A stretch of 64,000 nucleotides of DNA from Cloeon dipterum (Eukaryota; Arthropoda; Insecta; Ephemeroptera; Baetidae): NCBI RefSeq assembly GCF_949628265.1, contig NC_088786.1, positions 1,364,001 through 1,428,000 of the forward strand, written 5' to 3'. Under the pieces are notes generated by a model. That model was not told where the DNA came from, ran no database searches, and saw only the letters and a program-made list of their open reading frames with translations. Positions 1 through 13,613 of this stretch are shown in pieces. Both the position numbers and the translations under genes were made by a program. Each line of letters opens with the position of its first letter. Positions within the stretch are counted from its first letter, which is position 1.

Positions 1-3000
1 GGCTCACCAGTTAGCCGCGCTAGGAACATGTCCCCTGGCTCCGTGTTGCAAAAGGCCGCGATGTTCGAGTCAGCTTCGGTGGCTGCGCCTGCCAGTCCTA
101 CCAAGGATCCTGCAGAGCTGTCCCTCTCGCAGAGAATGGCTCTGTTCGAGAAGAACAAAACGAGCGCGCCTCTCTTGCCGAAGGTTGCTTTTGCCACTCC
201 TCTGCCGGCCAAATTCATTCCTGCTACCAAAACTGAGCAGAAGCCCGCAGTCCAGGTTGGACTCCGACCGGTAGCTGAAAAGAAGCCAGCTGACTCCAAC
301 AAAGGTAAAAAAATTATTGAGGTTTGATAACGCAGTATTTTATTCCATGTACTCTTTGCAGATAATTTGGTGCAGGCGCACAAGGCCATGTTTGAGAAGA
401 GCCTCAACCAAATAGCCAAGCCCAGTGAGGTTGTCGTTTCATCCCAATCCGAGCGCCAGAAAGAACTGGAAATGCTCCGCAGCCGCTACGACAAGCAGAA
501 GCAGCTTTCTGCCAGGGAAGAAGTGGAGCCACCAAAACCAAAAGCAAAGGAAGTTGCAAAGGTAAAAATTTGTAATAAATATTCTGTCAAATTCTACACT
601 AAAAAAAATACGATTTTAGGGTGCTTAAAGTGGGTTAAAGGGTTGGCACCTTTAGAATGCCTTGGATATCTAGGGCAAGTGGTGTGCAGTTTTTGAAACT
701 CCAACCACTAGGAACTGAAATTTGGACTTGAAAACGTTTTTGGAATAACTGAAAAAAGCAGCAATTATTTTTTTAATGAAGGCAGATTTGAGTTACCATT
801 ACCAAATATAATTTTTTGCGCTCTACAAGAGGGTTTTTCAAAACTTAAAATTTGTAATACATTTGTTATAGTATTCAAGTTTTATTTTAAAAAATCAATT
901 TTGTAGATTTTGACCTACCACTTTGAAGTCGACTGGTCAGTTATTCCACCTGACGAGACTAGTTCAACGGTGTCTAACATTTTGCCATGTATGACTGATA
1001 TAACAAATCTAAACTAATTAAACTAAAAAATTCCAAAACTCGAAATTCAAGTGCCTGAAAACCCCGCAAATGTTGGAAAGTTAGGGTGTTCTCAATGACG
1101 TTTTCGGTCATGTAGGGTACCTATCTTGGACATTATGCATTAAAATATACACCAAATTATTTATAAACAATTGTGTTGCAGGTGCCCTCTGCCCCGCCGA
1201 TGCCAATGCAGGCGCAAGCAAGCCATTCCACGAGAGCGGAATCGCCTAAGAAGCAGTACCCTGTCCTGGAGGAAGTGAAAAAGATCAAAGTTTCCCCTCC
1301 CAAGGCTGGCCACATATACCCGAGCCTTTCAGACATAGACGCGACTGAAAGCGAAATGGATGCCGACACCAGTGGAACCACAGACCACAGCGGAGAAGTA
1401 GAAGATGCAAATAATAGTTTCGGGGACGAGATCCTAAAAGCGGCCGGCTTGAATGAGAGGAGCTCTGCCAAAAGGGTAAACTACTAAAATGTAATGTATT
1501 TCACACTTAATTTGAACTCTGGTATTATTTACAAAGGCTGCATCTGAGATGACGGAGAGTGAGTGTGCTGTTCTCGAGGACATGGATGACTTCCTTGATG
1601 AAGCATTGGGAAATGTGTCTGAAATAGCTTCTGTGGGGCCTACCCCTCCAAAGAAGAGCCGGGACAGAGATGTAAACTTTCATGAAAAGAATAAGAGCTT
1701 GAATTCTAAACGCTATGTTGCGCAGGAGGCCATCTTCAGGACGCCAGCTGCCAAATACATGCCCTCTGCCCCAGACACGCCAATTCCCTCGGTGCTGTTG
1801 GGAGAGGGCGATGTCAAGCCTCTGCTCCACACGGTCAGCTTCTACAGGAAGCAGCAGTCGCAGGGAGCCAAGATGTCCACACCCGTGCACCAAGTGTACC
1901 ATCAGACTGAGGAGTCTTTCGAGGAGGAGGAGGACGATCCAGAAAAGGAGGCCGTGCTGATTCGCAGGAAGATCAGGACCTTGGAGGAGAGCGTCAGCAA
2001 GCAGCAGACGGTCATTTCCCAAGCCAGCCAAGCGCTTAATTTGTGCCGATCCACGGTGGAGTTTTCAAACTCTTCCGAACAAGTTGAGGCTGAGAGACTT
2101 TTGCTTTTAGCCAGTAAGTAGTTTCCGCCGAATATGTTTCTCTTATCATGATTAACCTTTTACAGCTCACAAGCGTCAAGCTCTGCTGAATGAAATCCAG
2201 CGGCTGAAGGTGGAGGGGCCTCAGGAAAGCGAATTTGACATTCACTCTGAAACAGGATCACTGACCATTTCCAGCCTGTGCCTGCCTTTGAAAAGAGAAT
2301 TCCTGCAGCGAATGCGCCGAGAAGGTAAACTTAACACAGTCAACGCAACGTGGCTTTAATTGAAATGCTTGAATCGTTTGAACAGAAAACTTGGAGCATT
2401 ATATTGTGTGCTTGGTGAAGAGCCAAGATCAAGTGCTGGCTTCACCGATGCTTCCGACATCGTCAGTGCCTCCAAAGCAGGAGTTTGTCAAGTTCCCAGG
2501 CACTTTGACTCTGGAAAACCTGAAGAGTAACTTTGCTGTGACCTTGGAGGTCTACACACTTCAAGCTCGCAGGGAAACCATAAGCCACGAGGACAAATAC
2601 CACATCAAGAAGGTAAACTTAATTGTTTTAGATTGAAATTTACTCAAATTTTGTTGCTCAGGAGAACACAAAACTGCGGCTCACCCCCAAGAAGCACAAG
2701 AACGACAATTTGCTTGTGATGCCAGTGATCCAGAGCCCAGCTGGCCCGACTGCTGTTCGCTCTCCGTCTTTCAGCCTTGCCGGCTTCACGGTCTTCTCCC
2801 TGCGAGAACTGAGCCGCTCCCAGTTCACTCTAAATAAGGTTGAGATTTGGGTTTTGGATTTAAAATTTAAAAATTATTATTTCGGCAGGGTGGTTAAAAC
2901 CACTCAATTTTTGCCAGCATAAACTGGATTTTATAAAATTAGTTGGAATTTAAGGCTAAAATAGGTTATTAACTACACAAAAACTGTCAGTTTTATTTTT

Positions 3001-3910
3001 TTATGTTGAATTTATAATTTTAAATGTTTGATATTATCTCTTAAAATTCAACACAATTGTGTACTATCGTTATTAGTCTTTTAAACAAAATAAAAAATTT
3101 TCTGTTCAAGGTCATGAGCCGCATAAATTAAAAATTTATTGAAAACAGGCGCAAAACATTGCCTACAAGAAACTGGAAAAATTAAAAAAAAGGCTTTTTT
3201 ACCACTGCACTTAATTTTTTAAATGCTTGTCTTTTGCAACCCTGTGTGGCATTGTTACAAAACTGGAATTTATTGTTACCAGGTGCCATACAATAGTCCT
3301 CTTGAGGGTCACATCAGCATTTCCATGTCCAGCGAACTGCTGCTGGACACTGAAATGAGAGGCTTTCTGACCATGTTTGACGACATCAGCGGATTCGGAG
3401 CCTGGCACCGCCGCTGGTGCGTTCTGGACGGCGCTCGTTTGGCTTACTGGAAGTACCCAGATGACGAGAAGAAAAGGGTATATTTTACCCCCTATATAAT
3501 TAGTGACGTAACTCACGCTATTTTTAACACTCCACAGGAGCCAATCGGATGGATCGATCTGAACGAGTGCACGTCCAAGCAAATTACTGCAGTCTCCAGA
3601 GAAATTTGTGCTCGCCTCAATACCTTCTTGATCGAAACCCAAAGAGCCGTCCTTCCAGACGACAAAGAGTCTCTTGTGATGATTCCAGGAAGACAAATGA
3701 CTACCATCAGGTACTTTGATCCCGTCTCTCGAGCGATTGATTAAACTAATGATGCGCCGATTTGTTTGTTTGTTTGTCAACAGGCATTTGATATCAACTG
3801 ACTCAAAGGAGGAGCGCATACAGTGGTGCAAGGAGCTGAACCACGCCATCACCTCGATGCGAGCTTGGAAATCCTGCCACAAGACCGCCGGCAAGGGAAC
3901 CGCCGTGTAA
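1..3910 (+). CDS. anillin (Drosophila scraps orthologue): Anillin, C-terminal part (10 exons, 5' truncated by the window edge)
   Basis: Anillin is the cytokinetic-ring scaffold that links actin, myosin II, RhoA and septins at the cleavage furrow. Exons read in frame from base 1: 1-304, 362-561, 1182-1475, 1537-2113, 2166-2324, 2386-2612, 2662-2838, 3283-3477, 3538-3710 and 3784-3910. They give 810 visible residues ending at TAA. The N-terminal part is low-complexity and carries repeated MFE(K/S) motifs. An anillin-homology region occupies roughly residues 440-660. A PH domain (about 670-802) begins at RGFLTMFDDISGFGAWHRRW and continues through EPIGWIDL and ERIQWCKELNHAI. Every junction keeps phase with GT-AG signals. 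The first exons lie upstream of the window. The 705-bp intron 2839-3282 region and the 620-bp intron at 562-1181 contain no other genes. Family identity is secure; exact exon edges are hand-placed. Confidence 0.95.
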
Positions 3911-4185
3911 TTTAGATGCTCGAAAGCCTGTATAATTGCTTTCCCTTCTTATTGATCTGTCACTTTTCATTAGCCTAGTTTTAATCATATCTAATTACTC
4001 CGTGGAAAGTGGTCACTGATACAATACGTTTTGTACTTGAAGACCAATTTTGAAATTCAGGACACTCGCGTACTTTGAATAAAGTGGACAGAGTTAGTCT
4101 TGTGATTGATTATCATTTATACAAAGGGAAGGGAAATCGTTTTATCTAATACACCGCACAATATTTGTACCTTATGCGAAATAAA
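3911..4185 (+). promoter_or_regulatory. Anillin 3' UTR with two poly(A) signals
   Basis: The stretch after the anillin stop has canonical AATAAA hexamers at 4078-4083 and 4180-4185. Use of either would end the transcript 170-300 bases after the stop, and about 250-350 bases before the coactosin first exon. Which signal is used cannot be told from sequence. Confidence 0.6.
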
Positions 4186-4280
4186 GATTGGCTTATATAC
4201 TAACGCAAAACGATTAAAAGAGAGTTTTAATGCACTTATGTGGGCCTTAAGGTTCAGAGAGTAACTGGATCACTAGCTGG

Positions 4281-4300
4281 GTATGTGTGTGTGTGTGTGT
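4281..4300. repeat. (TG)n microsatellite upstream of coactosin exon 1
   Basis: A short TG run lies about 130 bases before the first coactosin ATG, in the narrow anillin-coactosin intergenic interval that must hold the coactosin promoter. No TATA box is evident. Confidence 0.7.
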
Positions 4301-4429
4301 CATGGGTTCTGCCTGCTCGTGCTAGAGGGCTTTTTGTGCGTGGCGCACTCATCCTCCAGCGCGAGCCAGAATAAGTGAGCCAGTCTGCGCGAGCGCTTCC
4401 TACAAGGTGTTTAACCTGGTGTCTCTGCA

Positions 4430-7400
4430 ATGTCTGGCAAAGTTACGATGACCGACGAGTACATCAACGAAGATGGACCCAAAAAGGCAAGCTCTTCATT
4501 TATTTTATTCGTTCAGCATTAATTTCTACAGGCGTGGAAAGTGTTCGATGACATATGTACTAGCGGCGTTTTATCTCAGCATAATTCTAAAAATCTTTGC
4601 TATCCCTAAGTCAATTTCATTTTTAAATCAAAATCCATACCTATATTAATCCGAAAAATGATTTTTTTTCTTATTGCCAATATACATGAGATGATTAAAA
4701 TGTGCCAAAGGAAAACTTTCTACGGCTGCAGTGAAAAATAAATCTTGGAAACTTGTATCAACATTGACACAAATTTTCAGATTTTTTTTATAATTCATCT
4801 GAATAAAAATCTCTGCAAGTTTGGGAATCTGATTTAATTTGAAATTTTATGTTGAAAAACTATTTTCCTCTGCCCAGTTTCTGGGTAAAGCCGTCTAAAT
4901 CGTTGATTCAAACCTATCAGGATGCAAAAAAAATTAAATGGCCAAAATAGAGCCTGATTTTATGACAACTAAATTAGAAATAATTATTAAAACCACCAAA
5001 ATCCGTTACTTTAGTTCATTTGATTTTCCCAGAACACATTTCTGTCATAAATTTTAGGAAAACTTTTGCAAAAGTATAAAAATCGTTTATCAGATAGCCA
5101 AAGTTTTTTTGAAATTCGATTTTGGCAGGTTGAAATTTCTTAAAACTAAGCCTTAAATAACAAGTTAATTTTAATCTTCAATCATACCCTAGCGATTTTT
5201 AGCGAACAACACCAGATTTTTCGAATAAATAGCTGTATTCCCCTTGAATAAAATTTCATGCTGACATTTTATCAACCGAAAGCACTATAAATTCAGACAG
5301 CCCGCATTATTTCTGTCTGGTGTGGTATAAAATTGTTTTTACAGTTACACCGTAAAGCAAATAACCTGTGCTATATTTTTTTCAAATTTGTCAAATATTA
5401 AAATTAATAATTGAAATTCGTGACAATAGAAGCAATAAAAATTAAGTCGCGAAATTTCATATTGTCTCGTTCTAATGTCGTAAGGCGTTTTCCATTATAA
5501 AGCGATCAGACGCCGTAAATGAGTCAGCAAAGGCCTTGTAAAAGGCAACATAAAATAATGCTACACACACACACACGCTAAAATAAATACATACAGAGCG
5601 CGGAGAATAAGGCACGGAGCAAAGGCTGTAGGTGTGAGAGGGAATATCTCTCTCTGTCTGGAGCGCATGTGGCCTCAATCGCATTCAGCACATTTTTCTC
5701 TCGCGTCACCGTAACGCGCAAGGCCAATAACTTTTTTCTTACTTTTATATGAATTAGAACTGAAGACGTGCGTGTTTCGCAATGGGTCAGAGTGAGTGCA
5801 CAGGAAATTCGGGTTACGCACTGGTCGCTCTCGCGCGATAAAATGATATCAGCGCCGAAAGCGGCGCGTATGCACGCTTTTTATTAACAATTCTGCAGCC
5901 AAGTGTGTACAAAATCCAGCTGCAGAAACTTCCTTTCCAGACGCCCAAGAGTTATTCTCGGCTATTATTCGGCGCCTGCTGTCACACGTGCAAGTGAATT
6001 TCGACAAATAATAATAAGAGAGATTGTCCGAAGGGCGCGAGTGAATAATTTGTATATATGTAGCGTCTGGCTCAATTAAAACCATATGGTGTGCCATTTT
6101 TCCACGGGCACCTTTTTCCAGCACTCGCAGGCCAATCAAAGGAGCGAGCAAGAAAGCGAGCGGTGTTGCCTTTGCAAATCGCATCTGATTTTCTCAAACA
6201 TTAGCTTCGTTTTCCTCTTAAAAACGACTTCCTGCCTTTGTTTCCACTGTGAATCGCGCGCCTCTTACGCAATGCCACGATGATTGCTATTTAATTCCCC
6301 CTGGATACCTGGTGGAATTTGTTTCCGGAGTGAGAAAATAACATGTATCTGTCCGATAAAACGAATGCCAGCTGATTAATCAGAGTACGAAACCGAGGGC
6401 TCTGCGATGATTTTATTGTTTTACCGCTTTTTGTCTTATTGATGCTCGCATGCAATTGGGAGCCTCGATAGCCGCTCACTCACAAACAGGTTCTTTGCTT
6501 TCCTTTTGATCTTTTGTAATGCGAACCGTTACTGTGCATTTTCAATTTCTCAGTATCGGACGCCTCTGGTATTTATTACGCTCGGCAGCATTGCACTCCT
6601 CGCAGGCGCTTCTTCGTCAACACAACGCGCGACGAGAAGACAATCACTCAGTTTTATCAGGCGTGATTCTCCTCTCCTCTGGCCATTTCTCGCTCTCTTC
6701 ACAAAAGGAGAGCGAATTTTCTAAAACCCCAATAACCCATGTTTTCGTGTCAAGTGACAACAATTACAATTAATTAATTAATTAAAGCTTGTTGATTGGA
6801 ATTGCCAATTAATAACAGTTCTTTAATTAATTGGAGCATTTCATGATGGGGGTCAAAATGTGGTCAGTTAAAACTAATTCTGCAACCTCTCGAGAGAGTA
6901 GCTAGAGCAAAACCAACTGGGGCTATCCGACAAGATTAATAGATAAAGCAGGCGTGTGAATGAGCTGCACGCGCGCGAGCGCGCGTGTTTGTGTGAAAAT
7001 GTACAGTTGCCGCTACCCGATGCATCCTCAATCCTTTGATTGCCCGCAATTTGTCTGCAATTATTTAGCTATTCCCCGATAAACAGTTAAGAACTTTTTT
7101 CATTGTTGACTATAGCAACGAGTTCATCGAGTTGTTTGATAAATTTAGCAACAGTTTGTCTCTTTAAATTATTTTTCCCTAGATTTTGTTTCTCTCGTTA
7201 CGATCTATCCAACGGTGTTAATATTAATATGTGGGAAAAATACCCTTATTCGTGAAATAAATCGAGATTTTACAAAAAAAAAGTACAGAAACTGCAAGCT
7301 TTGGAGCCAGAGTTGCATAAAAAAGCTTTTTACTAGTTTTTTGCGACCATTGTTGGCACGATTTTAGTTTTCAATTTTTCTAATTTTTTACTCATGACGT

Positions 7401-9199
7401 AGACTTGACAAATTGTCAGAGAATTTTTGGGAGAAATTATTGAGGCAGAAAATAACAATTTAAAAAAACTGCACAGTTAAGGAAATTTTGACGATTTTTT
7501 GACCGCAAATTTTAGATTTTCACAAAAAACAAATGGAAATATTCATATCTTGCATTTCTTGCGTTAGAAATTCTTTGTTTTTTCCAAATTTTCTGGATAA
7601 AATTACAAGTTAAGTTAAAAAGAGTTTTCAGCATTTCACAAATTTCCTATAAAGCTTTACTGTAATTGTCACAGCGGTGCAGATGCAGAGCCGCGTTGAG
7701 AATTTTTTAGTTTGCCAATGACGTAAAACGTTATGCTACACACTGCATACAAGAAGCAGACACACATCGCTCCTTCGAGATACGCACTAATGGCTGCGCG
7801 GCAACGAGTTGAAATTAATTGAAGCAGATGCTGCGCTTTTTTATTTGAGTATTTCAATTCGAGAACCGCAAGTTTTCACGGCTGGCGGCCCGCCGATCGC
7901 CGATTTGCAGCAATGTTGAGCAAATAATAAATAAAATATTATTGATTCGTCTCTGTGAAAAGCAAGGAAATGAGATAGAAATATCAACTTCCGCGCGCGA
8001 TTAGAAAGAGTCGCGGCTGCACTCGAACAGGGAAAATCGTTTCATTTGAGTTGATTTTCCCGTTGAAATTGCAGGTGTCCATGGCGACTCACATCAATAG
8101 GAGCGAAATCAAAGAGGCCTACGAAGACGTGAGATCCGACTCGACGCCGACCGACTGGTGAGTGAATTCGCGTTTGTCCCGAGCAAAAGCGGCGCAGCAA
8201 ATTCGGAAGGCGCGCAGCAGCGGTTTACACGCACCGACAAGCCAACTGAAAACACTGCACGCAGCCTCTTTTCTTCTGATTGTATCTGTCTCGTGATAAA
8301 CGCGTTTGCTTTGCAGGGCCGTGTTCAAATTCGAAGGCAGTAGCATCAAGTGCACCGTGAAAGGCGAAGGCTTCGACGATTTCCGCGCCCAGTTCACAGA
8401 CGATGAACGGGCCTTCGCTTATCTCAGGCTGCAGGTTCGCAAAAAATGCTTAGCAGGCAATTAAATATAGAACTAATCAACGGACGATCGCAGATGGGAG
8501 ACGAGATGAGCAAAAGAAAGAAGTTCCTTTTCATCACTTGGATCGGCCCCGCCGTTGGAGTGATGAAGAGAGCGAAAATGAGCACCGATAAGGCAAAAAT
8601 GAAGGAAATTCTTGCGGTGAGTTAAACACCCGTGTAGCCAAATATCAACAAAACCAACTCGAGTCTGCGGTGCTGATAAATTTGTTTGTCTTTTGTTCTC
8701 CCTTGCGTGAGAAGAGAAGTGAACTCTTCCGAAGCTACAAATTATTAGCTCATAAAAAGGTTATTTTCAAACTTTTTAGCTCTTAAAGATAAAAAATTCA
8801 CAAAAATTTATTCCGTTTTGACAAGCTAGAAATGAGATGGGCAGTTGAATTTTATTTTGGGTCACGTAGGAAGCCGCCGGCCGCCAGTGAGAAAAGGTCA
8901 AAAATTAAAAAGTGCAGATGAAAATTTTTTCCGGTTAAGCACTATCAATCTGGACGTTTAAAATATTTTCAGCCGCGCCAGCCACCGCAAGGCAAATTTT
9001 CGGCTTATTGTAAGCCGGTTCCGCCAGGGCTGAGACCTCTAATTTTAACAACACAATAATTTTATAATTTCCTATGTTGCAGAATTTTGCTGTCGAGCTG
9101 CAACTGGAGAGCTCTGCCGAATTTGAGATTGACTTCTTTATGGAACAGCTGATCAAAGCTGGAGGTGCCAACTACGGAACAGGAGTGCGAGATCTCTAA
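4430..9199 (+). CDS. Coactosin-like F-actin-binding protein (ADF-H fold), 5 coding exons
   Basis: Coactosin-like proteins bind F-actin in the cytoplasm through one ADF/cofilin-homology domain. The core exons 8075-8157, 8317-8434, 8494-8616 and 9083-9199 give a 144-residue protein from ATG 8081, close to the usual length of about 142. It carries the family blocks FTDDERAFAYLRL, GDEMSKRKKFLFITWIG and KAGGANY. An upstream exon (4430-4486, starting MSGKVTMTDEYINEDGPKK) joins in frame to 8075 only if a GC-AG donor (AAG|GCAAGC) is used, giving 165 residues. If the upstream exon is not translated, ATG 8081 is the start, and its peptide resembles vertebrate COTL1 from the first residues. A 3.6-kb first intron separates promoter and body. 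The gene follows anillin head-to-tail and meets NPEPL1 tail-to-tail. Confidence 0.92.
4487..8074 (+). other. Coactosin intron 1 (3.6 kb), no coding signal
   Basis: The first 1 kb and the last 1 kb are AT-rich with homopolymer runs. The middle (about 5460-6720) is less AT-rich, with CpG-containing stretches, a short CA run near 5562, and a cluster of TTAATTAA-type sites near 6765-6785. A degenerate copy of dispersed repeat R1 occupies about 7120-7666. No credible extra exon was recognised. The less AT-rich block is the best candidate for an intronic enhancer, but that is inference only. Confidence 0.6.
7120..7666 (+). repeat. Dispersed repeat R1, degenerate copy 1
   Basis: It shares a colinear string of blocks with other copies in the window: aaatttagcaacagtttgtc, then ctatccaacggtgtt, then gtgaaataaatcg and finally cacaaatttcctataaagc. 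Similar ordered blocks occur near 21.5, 47.4, 51.3 (reversed), 52.4 and 53.5 kb. There is no ORF, and terminal repeats are not clear. Confidence 0.6.
8849..9025 (+). repeat. Dispersed repeat R3, copy 1 (coactosin intron 4)
   Basis: The stretch gggtcacgtaggaagccgcc through gtttaaaatattttcagccg and cgccagccacc matches, in opposite orientation, 15080-15260 in the ORP intron. The order of blocks is the same over about 180 bases with substitutions and small gaps. It is noncoding, and the family is unknown to me. Confidence 0.65.
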
Positions 9200-9460
9200 C
9201 CAAGTTGAAATGTTTATATTAAAAGTATACTAACACTGTATTTTATACGGGAGTCAATTAAAAAGTATTTATCTGTGTGCAATGGTCGGAGAAAAAACTT
9301 AACTTGAGGTTTAAGAACCAAAATTTTATAATTTATTTTAAAAATGTCCAAAATAAAATTTATAAAATACTGGCAGAAAGCATTTCGAGCACAAAAAATG
9401 ACTGTTTCTTTCAGTGTTATTTTATTTACGAAATCCTATTCGAGCCTGGAATAAAAACCT

Positions 9461-11999
<2,539 letters not shown>

Positions 12000-13613
12000 A
12001 GTTGCCTGTGAACAGCAGTTTTTAGCACAATTTCATGATCAGTTCGCACTAGAGAACTTTCAAGAGTTGCATACTGTTATCAATTTTCAAACCATATCAC
12101 GTTTTATCTTTAAATATATAAGCTCAATGGTCACTACGTGTGAATTGTACCCCACGATTTTAAGTGAGCATCTGTTAAAAGCACAAAGCATAATATTTAC
12201 TAGAAATATACAGCACGGTGCAATTAAAAATCTTGCTATGCACATTTTTGTAGTTTTTACATGCTAATATTATATTATTTGTGATAATTGTGCCCAATTT
12301 ATGTGTTATATCTTTCTTTGTTTCTATCTATATAATGGCGATTTCATTGTACGGAAGTGTAACCTACTCCTGTTCTCTGTATTGACCATGCTATAAAATA
12401 AATAAATAAATTGAATTGAATAATTATATTAAGTATTTATTATTCAAAACTTAAAACAACAATAATTATGTCATATCATCAGCATTTTTAGCTTATTAAT
12501 AAAGGCTTGTTTTAGGCACACAATTCGGCATTCAATATTCAATTCTTGTCCCGGGCGGTAGCCGGCTTTAAGTTGTCAAGCATAATAATAAAATCAGAAT
12601 ATATATTATTCCAATTTGTGTGACAAAAATGCCTACAACATAATTATGTTTTAATCCTTATTTCCAAAGCAGTGAAATCAAAGTTATTTTTAACGATGTA
12701 CTACGCGTACTATGTATTGTACTACGTTACCTTTCGGCACTAAAGTGAGTCGGCAGCTTTAATTTGGAGAACGCTGGCTGCGTACGATTATAATGCTCGA
12801 TTTCTTCAGCCTGTCCCAGTCCCAGTCGGTCTGACGGTCTGCTATCGTCAGCTGTGACGTTTTGTTTCTTGTTTTTCAACCCCCCTCCTCTCCACTCCCG
12901 CCGCCCACCTCCCATGAAGAAGACAAAAATATTTGAATGCCTTTTAAAAATAATGCCGGTGGTGGATCTTGTAAATTTGCCGTGGGTTGAATCATAATAT
13001 ATATATTAAAAATTCTCTAGTTTAAAAAACAAATTGTGTTGCAAAGTGTCACATTTTGTCACATCTTCAGCTTTAATAGTATGCATATCCGCGATTAATT
13101 GAAATACCGCGGAGCAAAGTAGTGTAAAAATGAGGATTTAATCAAATTCCAGTAGTTGTGTATCAAATATGTTTTGGTCTGATAATTGAACTGGTGAAGA
13201 AATACTCAAAATCTCCAATTCTGACTTAACAAAATAATCCGATCACAGGAAAAAATTAATTTTTCCCTTACTTTAATGCTGAGTACTTCGAGTACTTTAC
13301 GTCAATGAATGATGCTCCTTTAGTTACCCCCAGGTTGTTACGCCCACTTCTCCTGTTGGCCCAGAATTGCAAAATTACACCTCGTCCACTGCAGTGGTCC
13401 GGATATTTTTTGTCAAACCCAATTCGAACGAAAACATGCTGCGACACAGTGCTTAGAATTATCGAAATGAGTAAGAAACTAGGTGTTCATAGCTTTGTCA
13501 AGCAAACCGTTTGCCTTTTTGTTACCCGCAGCTCGTTTAATACGGGGGCGCAGGCACATAATTAATGTTATGTCATGGAGTCATTGATTTGGAAGTTGCC
13601 CTTGTGATTGAAG
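12000..13613. promoter_or_regulatory. Head-to-head intergenic region between NPEPL1 and ORP
   Basis: About 1.6 kb separates the two divergent start codons, so promoters or 5' UTRs of both genes must lie here. It holds an AT-rich LINE-like tail (about 12290-12425) and a less AT-rich block around 12740-12920 with a C-rich stretch. No TATA box or conserved element could be assigned. Short ORFs in it show no recognisable protein. Confidence 0.5.
12290..12425 (+). mobile_element. Possible 3' tail of a non-LTR retroelement (fragment)
   Basis: The segment ends in the simple tail aaataaataaataaattgaa after a unique stretch containing tctctgtattgaccatgc. Such tetranucleotide-like tails are typical of LINE or RTE insertions. 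No reverse transcriptase coding sequence is present, so the call rests only on the tail. Confidence 0.3.

Noticed and set aside
12727..12915. Minus-strand glycine/arginine-rich ORF in the NPEPL1-ORP intergenic region
   Set aside because: It arises from a C-rich stretch, has no homologous look, and NPEPL1 already has a full-length start at 11999.
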